This document shows positions 34,874-44,400 of a DNA stretch of 63,874 nucleotides, in pieces. Origin of the DNA: Oryzomonas sp. (GTDB taxonomy: Bacteria > Desulfobacterota > Desulfuromonadia > Geobacterales > Pseudopelobacteraceae); the NCBI GenBank assembly GCA_031292255.1, contig JARLHN010000024.1:1-63874 (forward strand), read 5' to 3'. The translations under genes were made by a program, and so were the position numbers. The number at the start of each line of letters is the position of its first letter. Position 1 is the stretch's first letter. The notes under the pieces were generated by a model, which saw nothing but the letters and a program-made list of their open reading frames with translations, had not been told where the DNA came from and did not search any database.

Positions 34874-36040
34874 TTATAGAAAGGTGATTCCATCCGGGAT
34901 ATCCGTCAACTTTCGACCACCATCAAGGGAAACGGCAAAAGTATTTTCAATACCAATTGCCCCCTTACCCGGAATGACGAACTTTGGCTCGATGGCTATG
35001 GTCTGCCCCGTCCGCAGAGGCACCTTGAACCCTTGGGCAATGACCGGAAATTCGTCCAGCTCCAGACCGACTCCGTGGCCGACAAAACGCGCCTGCTCAC
35101 CCGGCATTCCCATGAATTTGTCGCCGAAACCACCTTGTTCCGCCATTTCGACCGCCTTGAAGAACAGTTCTTCGCAGATAGCGCCCGGTTTCAACTCTCG
35201 CTGCAAGTATGACTGAATCTCCAGGGCGAGATCAAAGGCGCGCTGCAGTTCGGGGTCAAGAGCTCCGATAACGAATATCCTGGTCATATCCGTGATGTAA
35301 CCGTCGAAGACACCCGTGAAATCGATCACCACCGGAGTATTTCGGCCGATGACCTCACGCGACGCACCCTGGGGAGAGGCGTTGGAAAGGCCTTTGCCGG
35401 TGACTGCGCCATCAAAGAAGCCGTAACTTGCAGCACCTGCCGAAACAGCCAGTCCTCCGAAAAGCTCTTGATTGTAGGCTCTCATGCGTACATATCCTTC
35501 GTTGCCGGCCTTGCGCAGCCGATATTCAAATTCGGCCGCAAGGTCCAACTCGCGCATGCCTTCCTTCAAAAATTCCGGAACCTGCGTGAAGATCGACGAG
35601 AGCGCATCACCACTCGCCTTGATCTGCCGCAGTTCAAAGAGCGACTTGACCGATCGAACTTCCCGGTTGAGCGAAGAGATGTCGATGAACTCGCGCCCGG
35701 CCAGCAGTTTGGAATAGAAATTCAACTGCTGCACCGGTGCGACATCAAAGGTAAAGCCGATTTTAAGCGCATCTTCCGGAATAACGGAGGAGAACTCCTT
35801 GCTGGAGGGAAAAGGGCGAATATCGGGCAGCGGGCTCTCCGCTTTGGCACGGGCAAGGCTTTTGCGCACCATAAGGATCGGCTCGCCTGCGGACGGAAGC
35901 CAGAGGGTCGAGTTCTGGCGGGTGCCGGAGAAATAGTAGACATCGATCGGAAATATGAACAAAGCGCCATCCAGCCGCTTTTCCTTGAGAAGCGCCTGCA
36001 TGGTGGTGATTCTCTGTGCGGTTTCATCGCGGGTAATCAT
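34874..36040 (-). CDS. M24-family metallopeptidase (Xaa-Pro aminopeptidase/dipeptidase-like)
   Basis: A 388-residue protein. The N-terminal creatinase-type domain is followed by the pita-bread domain with all five metal ligands: two Asp in VIDFTGVFDGYITDMTR, His in FVGHGVGLELDEFP, and Glu in IAIEPKFV and GIENTFAVS. The ATG at 36040 is chosen for the GGAGG-like leader upstream; a longer frame exists. It would cleave Xaa-Pro bonds or a related amide in the cytoplasm. Its place in an acyl-CoA operon is unexplained, but amino-acid derived substrates (branched-chain peptides) would make sense. Confidence 0.85.
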   Translation of the reverse strand: MITRDETAQRITTMQALLKEKRLDGALFIFPIDVYYFSGTRQNSTLWLPSAGEPILMVRKSLARAKAESPLPDIRPFPSSKEFSSVIPEDALKIGFTFDVAPVQQLNFYSKLLAGREFIDISSLNREVRSVKSLFELRQIKASGDALSSIFTQVPEFLKEGMRELDLAAEFEYRLRKAGNEGYVRMRAYNQELFGGLAVSAGAASYGFFDGAVTGKGLSNASPQGASREVIGRNTPVVIDFTGVFDGYITDMTRIFVIGALDPELQRAFDLALEIQSYLQRELKPGAICEELFFKAVEMAEQGGFGDKFMGMPGEQARFVGHGVGLELDEFPVIAQGFKVPLRTGQTIAIEPKFVIPGKGAIGIENTFAVSLDGGRKLTDIPDGITFL

Positions 36041-36093
36041 ATCTGCCTCCATGATGGATTGATTGTGCGGCACGACGGGTAAAGAGCGCACCC

Positions 36094-36624
36094 TTAAGGC
36101 CACTCGTTAAAATACGCAATCTCGCGCAACTCCTTGCGGGGACGCGGTTTCGGATCCTGATCGGGATACCCCAGAGGGGTAATCCCTACAATGCGGATAT
36201 CGGAAGGTATGCCCAATGTTTTTTTGATCCGGGCCTCGTCGTACCACCCCATCCAGCAGGTTCCAAGACCCAAGGCATGGGCAGCCAGGCACAGATGCTC
36301 AAAGGCGATTGAGACATCGGCAACAAAATATTCAATATTGTTCTCAATCTCCGATTCAAACGGATTTCCGCAGACAACAATCACAACCGGCGCCGTGGCG
36401 ATCGCTTTTTTGCCCGGATTGTCGTCGGGAAATGCGTCCAGTAATTTTGCACGCTTCTGTGCATCGGTGAGCACCAGGAAACGCCAGCATTGCAGGTTTT
36501 TCCACGATGGTGCCAGGCGGGCGGCATCGAGGATCTGTTCGATTTTTACCTGCTCGACCGGGGTGTCCTTGTATTTACGGATGCTGCGTCTGTCGCGAAA
36601 AACCTGAAAAATATCCATGAGCAT
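36094..36624 (-). CDS. Nitroreductase-family FMN protein
   Basis: A 176-residue protein. IFQVFRDRRSIRKYKDTPV at the N-terminus and LDAARLAPSWKNLQCWRFLV are the conserved FMN phosphate-binding parts of the nitroreductase fold, and GLGTCWMGWYDEARIKKTLG is the typical C-terminal half. It probably is a homodimeric NAD(P)H:flavin-type reductase. It sits between icmF and the peptidase in one operon. The actual substrate is unknown. The start may also be the ATG two codons later. Confidence 0.87.
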   Translation of the reverse strand: MLMDIFQVFRDRRSIRKYKDTPVEQVKIEQILDAARLAPSWKNLQCWRFLVLTDAQKRAKLLDAFPDDNPGKKAIATAPVVIVVCGNPFESEIENNIEYFVADVSIAFEHLCLAAHALGLGTCWMGWYDEARIKKTLGIPSDIRIVGITPLGYPDQDPKPRPRKELREIAYFNEWP

Positions 36625-36650
36625 TTTCTCCCGGTGGAAATTAATCCTAT

Positions 36651-39600
36651 CTACATATTCCTGCGATAGCGGCCTCCGACCTCAAAGAGGGCGTGACTGA
36701 TCTGTCCCAGCGAGGCCACTTTTACCGTCTCCATCAACTCTGCGAAAATATTGCCACCGTCAATAGCCGTTTCCCGAAGCCGCATGAGCTCAGCCGGGGC
36801 CTTGTCACTGTTAAGTTCCTGAAAGGCACGCAAATTACGTATCTGCTGTTCCTTTTCCTCTTTTGTTGCGCGTGCCAGATCACCCGGCACCTGATATCCC
36901 TCTTCATCGGCACGGGGGTTGCGGAAGGTATTGACCCCCACGATCGGCAGTTCTCCGTTATGTTTTCTGTGCTCATACAGCATGGATTCATCCTGAATCT
37001 TTGAGCGTTGATACTGGGTTTCCATAGCCCCCAGCACCCCACCCCTCTGATCGATGCGTTCAAATTCACACAGCACCGCTTCTTCGACCAGATCGGTGAG
37101 TTCTTCTATTATAAACGACCCTTGCAGCGAATTCTCATTTTTTGCCAAACCGAATTCTTTCGTGATGATCATCTGAATTGCCATGGCACGGCGCACCGAT
37201 TCCTCGGTCGGTGTGGTAACGGCCTCATCGTAGGCATTGGTGTGCAGCGAGTTGCAATTGTCATAAATAGCCATCAACGCTTGCAAGGTGGTACGGATGT
37301 CGTTGAAATCCATCTCCTGTGCGTGCAAGGACCGGCCGGATGTCTGTATGTGGTATTTGAGTTTTTGGCTGCGGTCGTTGGCGCTGTATTTTTCGCGCAT
37401 GACCACTGCCCAGATACGCCGTGCCACACGTCCGATGACGGTGTATTCCGGGTCAAGGCCGTTGCTGAAAAAGTAGGAAAGATTCGGCGCGAAATCATCT
37501 ATGTCCATCCCGCGTGACAGGTAATATTCGACAAAGGTGAAACCGTTGGAAAGCGTGAACGCGAGTTGGCTGACAGGGTTGGCGCCGGCCTCGGCGATAT
37601 GGTAGCCGCTGATGGAAACAGAGTAGTAGTTGCGCACCTTGTGCTCGATAAAATACTGCTGCATGTCCCCCATCATCTTCAAAGCGAACTCGGTGGAGAA
37701 GATGCACGTATTCTGTCCCTGATCCTCCTTGAGAATATCGGCTTGAACAGTGCCGCGCACGGTTTGTATGGTGCAGGCGCGGATATCGCCATACTCTTCC
37801 CCTGACGGTTCACGGCCATTCTTTTCACGAAAAAGGTCCACCTGCTGGTCGATGGCGGCGTTGAAGAAAAAAGCCAGCATCATGGGCGCTGGACCGTTGA
37901 TGGTGATTGAAACGCTGGTGTTGGGGGCGCAAAGATCGAATCCGGCAAACAGCTTTTTCATGTCATTGACCGTGCAGATGGAAACCCCGCTTTCGCCCAC
38001 CTTGCCATAAATATCCGGTGGATAATCGGGGTCCTCACCGTAAAGCGTTACGCTGTCAAAGGCGGTGGAAAGGCGTTTGGCGTCGTCGTCCTGGCACAGG
38101 TAGTGGAAGCGGCGGTTGGTGCGCTCGGGCGAGCCTTCGCCCGCAAACTGACGTTTGGGGTCCTCCTCGGCACGCTTGAAGGGGAACACGCCGGCGGTAT
38201 AGGGGAAACATCCCGGCGCATTTTCCAGCATGCTCCAGCGGACGATTTCTCCCCAGTCCGCATAATCCGGGAGGCAGACCTTGGGAATGCGTGTCCCGGA
38301 AAGCGTGGTTGTGTAGAGATCGCTCCTGATTTCCTTGTCCCTGACCTTGGTCACCAACTGATCTCGACGGTAGGAAGCCTTCAATTCCGGCCACTCCCTC
38401 AGTATCCTTCTCGGCTCCTCATGCAGTTTATCGTTAAAGACGGCAATCCGTTCATCCAGATCGGAGAGCGTTGCAGCGGTGGTGACAACCTCTTGCGCCC
38501 CCTTCAGCTGAAAGAGACGGCGGGCCACATGGGACTGCTCCGCCACCTGTTTGCGATACCCTCGGACGGTATGGACGATTTCGCCCAGGTAATGCACCCG
38601 ATCCGGAGGTATGATGTATTTTTTCAGGCTCTCCCGTTCCGTTACCTGAAGGCAGGAAATCCAGCCGGCGCCCTTTTTTGCGTTGATTGCATCTATCAGT
38701 GCCCGGTAGAGCACGTTCGTTCCCGGATCGTTGAACTGGGAAGCAATCGTGCCGAAGACCGGCAACGTCAAAGAGATTCCGGTTGCGACGGTACTGTTTG
38801 CGAACATTTCGGAGCGCATCTTCAGCCCCTTTGCGCTCAAACTTGTTAATAGCAACCACATCGGCAAAATCAAGCATGTCGATCTTTTCCAGCTGGGTCG
38901 GCGCGCCGAACTCACAGGTCATCACATAGAGAGAAACATCGCATATCCCGACCACACCGGCGTTTCCCTGGCCGATGCCGCTGGTTTCGACAAATATCAG
39001 ATCAAACCCGGCCGCCTTGGTCACCTCGATGGCATCCTGAATGGCCGCCGAAAGCTCGGTCCGGGATTCGCGGGTTGCCAGTGAACGCATATAGATGCGG
39101 TTGGAATTGATGGAGTTCATGCGGATGCGGTCGCCCAGAAGCGCCCCGCCGGTACGTTGGCGCGACGGGTCAACCGCCAGAATAGCGACACTTTTCTCGG
39201 GAAAATCGATACGGAAACGACGCACCAGTTCATCGGTGATAGAGCTCTTGCCGGCTCCGCCGGTTCCGGTAATGCCAACCACAGGCACATCCTGCGCCAT
39301 GCCGCGAATGGTGTCGCGCAGTTCCACATAGTCACCGTTATGTTCGTGCACCGACTGTTCCGCCAGGGTGACCAGGGTGTTGACTGCCCTGATGTCGCGC
39401 TTCGCCAGCCGGGAAATCTGCTCATGCGGATCGCGTCTCATGGTGAAATCGCAGGTCTGGAGCATCAGGTTGATCATACCCTGGAGCCCCATACGACGGC
39501 CATCTTCCGGCGAAAAGATCTTGGCGACGCCGTACGCCTCGATCTCGGCGACCTCGTTCGGCACAATCACTCCGCCCCCGCCGCCAAAAACCTTGATATG

Positions 39601-39882
39601 CCCTTCGCCGCGCTCTTTCAGGAGATCGATAATGTATTTGAAAAACTCGACGTGTCCACCCTGATAGCAACTGACCGCAATCCCCTGGGCATCTTCCTGG
39701 ATAGCAGCGGTGACGATCTCGTCCACTGAACGGTTATGCCCCAAGTGGATAATTTCGGCGCCGGATGCCTGCAGCAAGCGGCGGATCATATTGGTAGCGG
39801 CATCATGCCCGTCAAAGAGGCTGGTGGCAGTCACAAGCCGGACTTTATGAGTGGCTGAATATGCTTCAATGGCGACTGACAT
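36651..39882 (-). pseudogene. icmF: Fused isobutyryl-CoA mutase icmF, interrupted by a frameshift
   Basis: The 5' frame (39882 to about 38767) holds a B12-binding domain ([13 protein letters not shown]) and a MeaB-like GTPase with Walker [13 protein letters not shown]. The 3' frame (from about 38765 to 36651) begins [17 protein letters not shown] and holds the mutase TIM barrel ([20 protein letters not shown]) and tail. Joining LFD to LPVFG by removing one base at about 38766 restores a normal IcmF of about 1077 residues. IcmF interconverts isobutyryl-CoA and butyryl-CoA using adenosylcobalamin, its GTPase guarding cofactor loading. The start ATG at 39882 has GGAGG upstream. It may be a true mutation, a sequencing error or a recoding site. 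Confidence 0.88.
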
Positions 39883-39920
39883 CAACGACCTCCTTGCTAC
39901 AATGTGGTTATCAGCGTTTA

Positions 39921-40469
39921 TCAGGGTTCATCCAGGATAAATTCCCAGGCACACCAAAACTCTTCCGGATGTGCATCCGGCGGGCAGGCGATGCAGCGGG
40001 TCGTTATCCGCGGATCGATCGCTTTGGCAAATTCGGAGTATTCAACAATCCCTACCGATTTACAGGGATGATCGTCCAGACCTTTACGCTTGCGGGCCGA
40101 CTGTACTCGGCAGTTGAGCATCCTGAACACGGCACGCGTCGTAGTTACCTCAATGCATTCCTGAAGATTCAAGCGGGCATAGAAACGGTGTTTCAGGCAT
40201 TCCACCAGGGACCGGATACCGCCGCCCGGTTTGATCCCCAGTCGATCCATGATCCGCTTTGCCTCAATGATCGTGAAGTGGCGCCACGCATCCGTGTCAA
40301 TGTCCACGGCCACATCCATGCCGTAACGTTTTTCTATCGACTGGAACCAGACCCCATCATGGGCAAGCCAGTTCTTGGCATCATCGACAATGATCCTGAC
40401 CAGCTCCTCCTTGCTCAGAGCGTAAAGAAGCTTGACCCCTTCGTCGCCGGCCCGTTCGGCACTAGACAT
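39921..40469 (-). CDS. Conserved hypothetical protein (DUF6125-like)
   Basis: A 182-residue soluble protein with a helical N-terminal half ([20 protein letters not shown], then [10 protein letters not shown]) and a C-terminal part with several Cys and Trp residues ([28 protein letters not shown]). The pattern recalls a Geobacter-type family named DUF6125. It is first in the operon with icmF, so it may help mutase cofactor or substrate handling. No enzymatic motif was found. Confidence 0.6.
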   Translation of the reverse strand: MSSAERAGDEGVKLLYALSKEELVRIIVDDAKNWLAHDGVWFQSIEKRYGMDVAVDIDTDAWRHFTIIEAKRIMDRLGIKPGGGIRSLVECLKHRFYARLNLQECIEVTTTRAVFRMLNCRVQSARKRKGLDDHPCKSVGIVEYSEFAKAIDPRITTRCIACPPDAHPEEFWCAWEFILDEP

Positions 40470-40631
40470 ACATTCCCCCTCATGTTTTGAGTACCGCCAG
40501 TGGTCACACTGCCCGTTGTTCTATCGGTAATATTCTGATTTTGTAGTTATAATACGTCGAAATCCCGTCCTCCAAATTTATCAGGGAAACGGCATGGACA
40601 ACCATATTATAGAATGGCGTTTTAATATGAA

Positions 40632-40695
40632 CCTATATTACGTTTACGTTTATGTCAATTAAAATATTGACGTAATTTTTTTGTTCGCCTATGCT
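40632..40695. promoter_or_regulatory. Divergent promoter region with putative MerR operator
   Basis: Minus-strand promoter: TTGACA (40653-40658) and TATAGG (40632-40637), 15 bases apart, with ATATTACGTTTACG in the block 40635-40664 that repeats at 34521-34550. Plus-strand promoter toward merR: TTGACG (40667-40672), 17 bases, TATGCT (40690-40695). One regulator binding here could control both the icmF operon and its own gene. Confidence 0.6.
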
Positions 40696-40740
40696 TTGGT
40701 TTCCGGCATTGTTAATATTACGTAACAGTGTATTATTGTT

Positions 40741-40864
40741 ATTATGTTTCAGCAATGTCCGGTTAGGAAATCGCATTGACGGAAACATGCTATAAAGCCC
40801 CTCCGCCCCTTGCGGGAGGAGGAACTAAACGCAAATACCAAACCGGACAACGCTGATTATGTTT
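40741..40864. mobile_element. MITE-like element, family B (copy 2), with 9-bp target duplication
   Basis: The inverted ends CAGCAATGTCCGGTT and AACCGGACAACGCTG (40750-40855) are flanked directly by ATTATGTTT on both sides (40741-40749 and 40856-40864). The interior GACGGAAACATGCTATAAAG is homologous, inverted, to part of the 23796-23970 copy. The element lies inside the merR leader, upstream of its RBS, so insertion may affect merR expression. Confidence 0.75.
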
Positions 40865-40913
40865 CAGATAACTACGGCGGCTAATGACGGTTATCGATAA
40901 ATTGGAGGATACT

Positions 40914-41309
40914 GTGCAGGACTTGGAAGAAATTGTCTCTATCGGCGAGTTATGCAAGATGCTGGGGCTTACCACCCGCACCTTGCGATATTGGGAAGAA
41001 GTCGGGTTTATTGAGTCGGTTGAGCGCTCCGGCAGGGAAAATCGCGGTTATACTCCGTATTACGTACGACGGATCAAGTTTATCATGAGACTTAAAGAAC
41101 TCGGACTCACCATCAAAGAGCTGCAGCATCTTTACAGGATTTATGGCGGTGCAAAGCAGACGGATCGCATGATCCCGGAGTTGGTCAGCATTCTTGATGT
41201 GCATGTCAACATGATCGATGAGAAGATGGAGAAGCTTTTATCGTTGCGAAATGATATTATCGCGTATCGAAATAAAATGGCGGATAAGCTTGCTACATCA
41301 ATCAAGTGA
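40914..41309 (+). CDS. MerR-family transcriptional regulator
   Basis: About 131 residues. The winged HTH is typical: VSIGELCKMLGLTTRTLRYWEEVGFIE, then YVRRIKFIMRLKELGLTIKEL, followed by a dimer helix VDEKMEKLLSLRNDIIAYR. There is no C-terminal metal-binding Cys pattern, which fits acyl-CoA responsive members rather than metal ones. The GTG at 40914 has an ideal GGAGG; an ATG ten codons earlier lacks one. It is divergent from the icmF operon and probably binds the repeated 30-base sites at 34521 and 40635. Confidence 0.85.
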   Translation: MQDLEEIVSIGELCKMLGLTTRTLRYWEEVGFIESVERSGRENRGYTPYYVRRIKFIMRLKELGLTIKELQHLYRIYGGAKQTDRMIPELVSILDVHVNMIDEKMEKLLSLRNDIIAYRNKMADKLATSIK

Positions 41310-41402
41310 CCTATCCCCTGAAAACCGGACAAGTGCCCGCCTGATGGATACCATCTTTAAAACATGACGTCATTCCAAATATGACGTTTATAAGGAAATC
41401 TC

Positions 41403-41711
41403 ATGCAGCCCCAGGAACTTGTTAAACGCATGAAAGCAAAAAAATCACCAACGGTTGTTGATGTCCGCACTATCTTCGAATTCCGGAAAGGCCATATCCC
41501 CGGGGTAATCCATGCCCCGACCTGGAGAATACTGCTACGGCTGGATCACATCCCTTCCGATAGGAATGCCGAGCTGGTAGTTACCTGCGAGCTTGGACCC
41601 CGTGCCCTGATAGCCAAGGGATTGCTTATGGCATTCGGATACCGGAATGTGGTGCTTCTCGCCGGACAGATGGCCGGTTGGCGGAAGGCAGGACTTCCCC
41701 TGGAGAAATAA
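41403..41711 (+). CDS. Cytoplasmic single-domain rhodanese
   Basis: A 102-residue protein with no signal peptide. VVDVRTIFEFRKGHIPGVIHAPTW is the usual rhodanese start. The active-site loop reads CELGPRA, with a single cysteine as persulfide carrier. It is 90 bases downstream of merR, and its stop faces the stop of the CoA-disulfide reductase fusion only ten bases away. That fusion contains another rhodanese domain, so the two may handle the same sulfane sulfur. Confidence 0.85.
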   Translation: MQPQELVKRMKAKKSPTVVDVRTIFEFRKGHIPGVIHAPTWRILLRLDHIPSDRNAELVVTCELGPRALIAKGLLMAFGYRNVVLLAGQMAGWRKAGLPLEK

Positions 41712-41720
41712 CGCGCGCTA

Positions 41721-44180
41721 CTATATAAAAAGATTGTTGTCCGCCCGTTCCGAGGCTTCCAGATAAGCGGCCACTCCCCCCACCTCTATCCCGTCGATCA
41801 ACTCTTCCTTCCGTAGCCCCATGAGGTCCATGGACATCTGGCAAGCCACCAGCCTTGCTCCACCTTGCACCGCCATATGAATCATCTCTTCCAGCGAGGG
41901 CACATTTTTTTTCTTCATAATCCTCCGCATCAGCATATCGCCAATTCCTCCCATACTCATCCGCGAAAGGGAGAGCTTGCCGCTCCCCCGCGGCATCAGC
42001 ATTCCGAAGGCCGCTTCAATCAGGTTTTTACCCGGCAGGGAGAACTTTTCAGGTTTACGCAGGACATTTAATCCCCAGAAGGTAAAGAACATGGTCACGT
42101 TACGTCCCATGGCCAAGGCACCATTGGCGATTACGAAGCCCGCCAAGGCCTTGTCCAGATCACCGGAGAAGACAACGATGGTCTTGTCATTGCCTGTCCC
42201 CGTTGCGGGGAGACTGACGCCGCCTTTCATAATCACCGCTCTCACGATCCCCTCTTTGATACCGATATCGCAGAGGGTATTGCCCGTCGAAGTCGTCCAG
42301 GCTTGAGCATCCTTGAAAAATCCGGGATCGCTGGCGCTAATGGCAATTGCTTCTCCAGGTGCTATGACATCCATTTCCTGTTTGAGACGCATGATCGGTC
42401 CAGGGCACTGCAGCCCACAGGCATCAACCTCGAAAACTTTATCGGCAACAAGAGCCGCTGGTCGCAGATCTCTATTTTCTCCCATATCTCCACTCCGTTT
42501 AATGACGTCAACCTGAAGTTCCTCCACAGTGGCAGCCATGCGCCAGGTCTCATATCCCCCTGACAGGTTGAGGCAGTCATCAAGACCATGGGCTTTAAGG
42601 ATTCGAATCGCCAGGTACCCTCTTAGGCCGACCTTGCAGAAGACAATGATCGTTTGGCCCCGCGGCACTTCATTGATCCGCTCCCGTAGATCGTCAAGGG
42701 GGATATTGAGGGCTCCGGCAATGCTGCCGGTGGCAAATTCCTCGGGTGTGCGCACATCCAGCAACAGCATCCGCGACCTATCGGCACGGCACAGTTGATC
42801 CCAAGTGATGATCCGCACTAGTCCGTTCAGGATGTTCTGAGCGGCAAATCCGGCCATGTTGACGGGATCCTTGGCTGACGAGTACGGCGGTGCATACGCA
42901 TGTTCAATTTCGGTCAAATCGTCCACGGTCATCCCGCCTTGGATGGCAGTGGCAATCACATCGATACGCTTGTCTATGCCACCGTAGCCTGCCCCCTGCG
43001 CCCCCAACACTCGACGGGAGGTGGGAGAGAAGACGAGTTTCAGGGTAAACGTCGAGGCGCCGGGATAGTAACCGGCGTGATTATTGGGGTGGATAATGAC
43101 AGAATCACACGGAATGTTCTCTGCGCGGCACAGTTTTTCCGTGAGACCGGTAACACCGACATCCAGATCGAAGACTTTGGCTATGGCGGTCCCCATGGTG
43201 CCACGGTAGGTACGCAGTGTATCACCATGCATGTTGTCTGCCGCAATCCGTCCCTGTTTGTTGGCCGGACCCGCCAGAGGGATGGCGGTTTTCTTTTCGG
43301 TAAGCGGGTTTACAATCTCGATTGCGTCTCCGGCAGCGTAAACCCCCTCGCAGCTGGTCTGGAGGTATTCATCCACGACGATGTGCCCTCGCGGTCCAAG
43401 AAGGATTCCCGACTCCGCAAGGAACGACGTGTTCGGCTTGACACCTATGGAAAGGAGCACCAGATCGGCATCGATGGTTCTGCCGCTCGTAAGGGTGGCG
43501 GTTATTCCTCCACTGGATGCCTCCCTGAAACAAGACACCCCATCCTTCAGGCTGACTTCAATCCCCTTCAGGGTAAGTTCCCGGTGCACCATGGCCGCCA
43601 TCTCGTAGTCGATGACAGTCAATACCTGGTCGGTCAATTCCACCACCATGACTCCGATGCCACGGGCATGGAGATTCTCAACCATTTCCAGACCGATAAA
43701 TCCGGCGCCCACCACCAAAGCGGTCTTCACGTTGCCGGTATCCACAAGCCGCTTGATTCGGTCAGTGTCGGGGATGGTCCAGAGGGTGTGGATCGAAGGA
43801 TGATCGGAACCGGGTATGGCCGGCTTTATGGGGGAACCGCCGGGCGCGAGCAGGAGTTTGTCATATGATTCGTCCTTCTCCTGGTCCGTCAGTACGTTTC
43901 TCACTCGAACGTTCTTAGACGTAGTATCAACTCTTGTGACTTCGCTTTGGACCCGCACATCCACATTAAACCGCTGCTTGAATGACTCGGGTGTCTGTAG
44001 CAGCAACTTGTTGCGCTCGGTTATGACATCTCCTATGTAGTAGGGGAGGCCGCAATTTGCATAAGAGACATAATCTCCACGTTCAAAAACAATTATTTCC
44101 GCTTTTTCGTCAAGCCGTCTGAGTCTGGCGGCAGCGGTCATTCCCGCCGCAACGCCACCGATTATGATGTATTTCATCAT
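41721..44180 (-). CDS. CoA-disulfide reductase-rhodanese-TusA-DsrE four-domain fusion
   Basis: A protein of about 819 residues. Residues 1-450 are a flavin disulfide reductase: IIIGGVAAGMTAAARLRR (FAD), the redox Cys in YANCGLPYYIGD, and VVGAGFIGLEMVENL (NAD). Residues about 455-560 are a rhodanese (MLLLDVRTPEEF, loop CKVGLRG). Then comes a TusA domain (DACGLQCPGPIMRLKQEM), and last a DsrE/DsrF-like domain (FSGDLDKALAGFVIANGA, ARLVACQMSMDLMGL). The enzyme class reduces CoA persulfide or polysulfide and channels sulfur between domains. The start ATG at 44180 follows AAGGAAG. It is apparently cytoplasmic and stands alone. Confidence 0.88.
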   Translation of the reverse strand: MMKYIIIGGVAAGMTAAARLRRLDEKAEIIVFERGDYVSYANCGLPYYIGDVITERNKLLLQTPESFKQRFNVDVRVQSEVTRVDTTSKNVRVRNVLTDQEKDESYDKLLLAPGGSPIKPAIPGSDHPSIHTLWTIPDTDRIKRLVDTGNVKTALVVGAGFIGLEMVENLHARGIGVMVVELTDQVLTVIDYEMAAMVHRELTLKGIEVSLKDGVSCFREASSGGITATLTSGRTIDADLVLLSIGVKPNTSFLAESGILLGPRGHIVVDEYLQTSCEGVYAAGDAIEIVNPLTEKKTAIPLAGPANKQGRIAADNMHGDTLRTYRGTMGTAIAKVFDLDVGVTGLTEKLCRAENIPCDSVIIHPNNHAGYYPGASTFTLKLVFSPTSRRVLGAQGAGYGGIDKRIDVIATAIQGGMTVDDLTEIEHAYAPPYSSAKDPVNMAGFAAQNILNGLVRIITWDQLCRADRSRMLLLDVRTPEEFATGSIAGALNIPLDDLRERINEVPRGQTIIVFCKVGLRGYLAIRILKAHGLDDCLNLSGGYETWRMAATVEELQVDVIKRSGDMGENRDLRPAALVADKVFEVDACGLQCPGPIMRLKQEMDVIAPGEAIAISASDPGFFKDAQAWTTSTGNTLCDIGIKEGIVRAVIMKGGVSLPATGTGNDKTIVVFSGDLDKALAGFVIANGALAMGRNVTMFFTFWGLNVLRKPEKFSLPGKNLIEAAFGMLMPRGSGKLSLSRMSMGGIGDMLMRRIMKKKNVPSLEEMIHMAVQGGARLVACQMSMDLMGLRKEELIDGIEVGGVAAYLEASERADNNLFI

Positions 44181-44202
44181 TTCTTCCTTTATTAGTATAT
44201 TT

Positions 44203-44294
44203 AACCCAGATATTCCATTAGGCAGAGCAAAACTCCTGCACGAGCCCTGCCGGACATATTCCGGCATCTCGTGCCCTAACGGAAAATCTGGGTT
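44203..44294. repeat. Palindromic element, family D (92 bp)
   Basis: The arms AACCCAGATATTCC and GGAAAATCTGGGTT are inverted repeats. The next parts (TTAGGCA against TGCCCTAA) also pair, and the centre has CCGGACATATTCCGG. It is in the leader of the CoA-disulfide reductase fusion, just upstream of its RBS. It could be a MITE or a regulatory hairpin. Confidence 0.6.
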
Positions 44295-44400
44295 TGTATA
44301 GAATAAATATATAACAAAACATATATAGAAGTAAATATATAATTTGGCGATGGTCTATTCAGGGTTCTCATTAATTGTAATTTCAAGGATTGTCCAGCGA

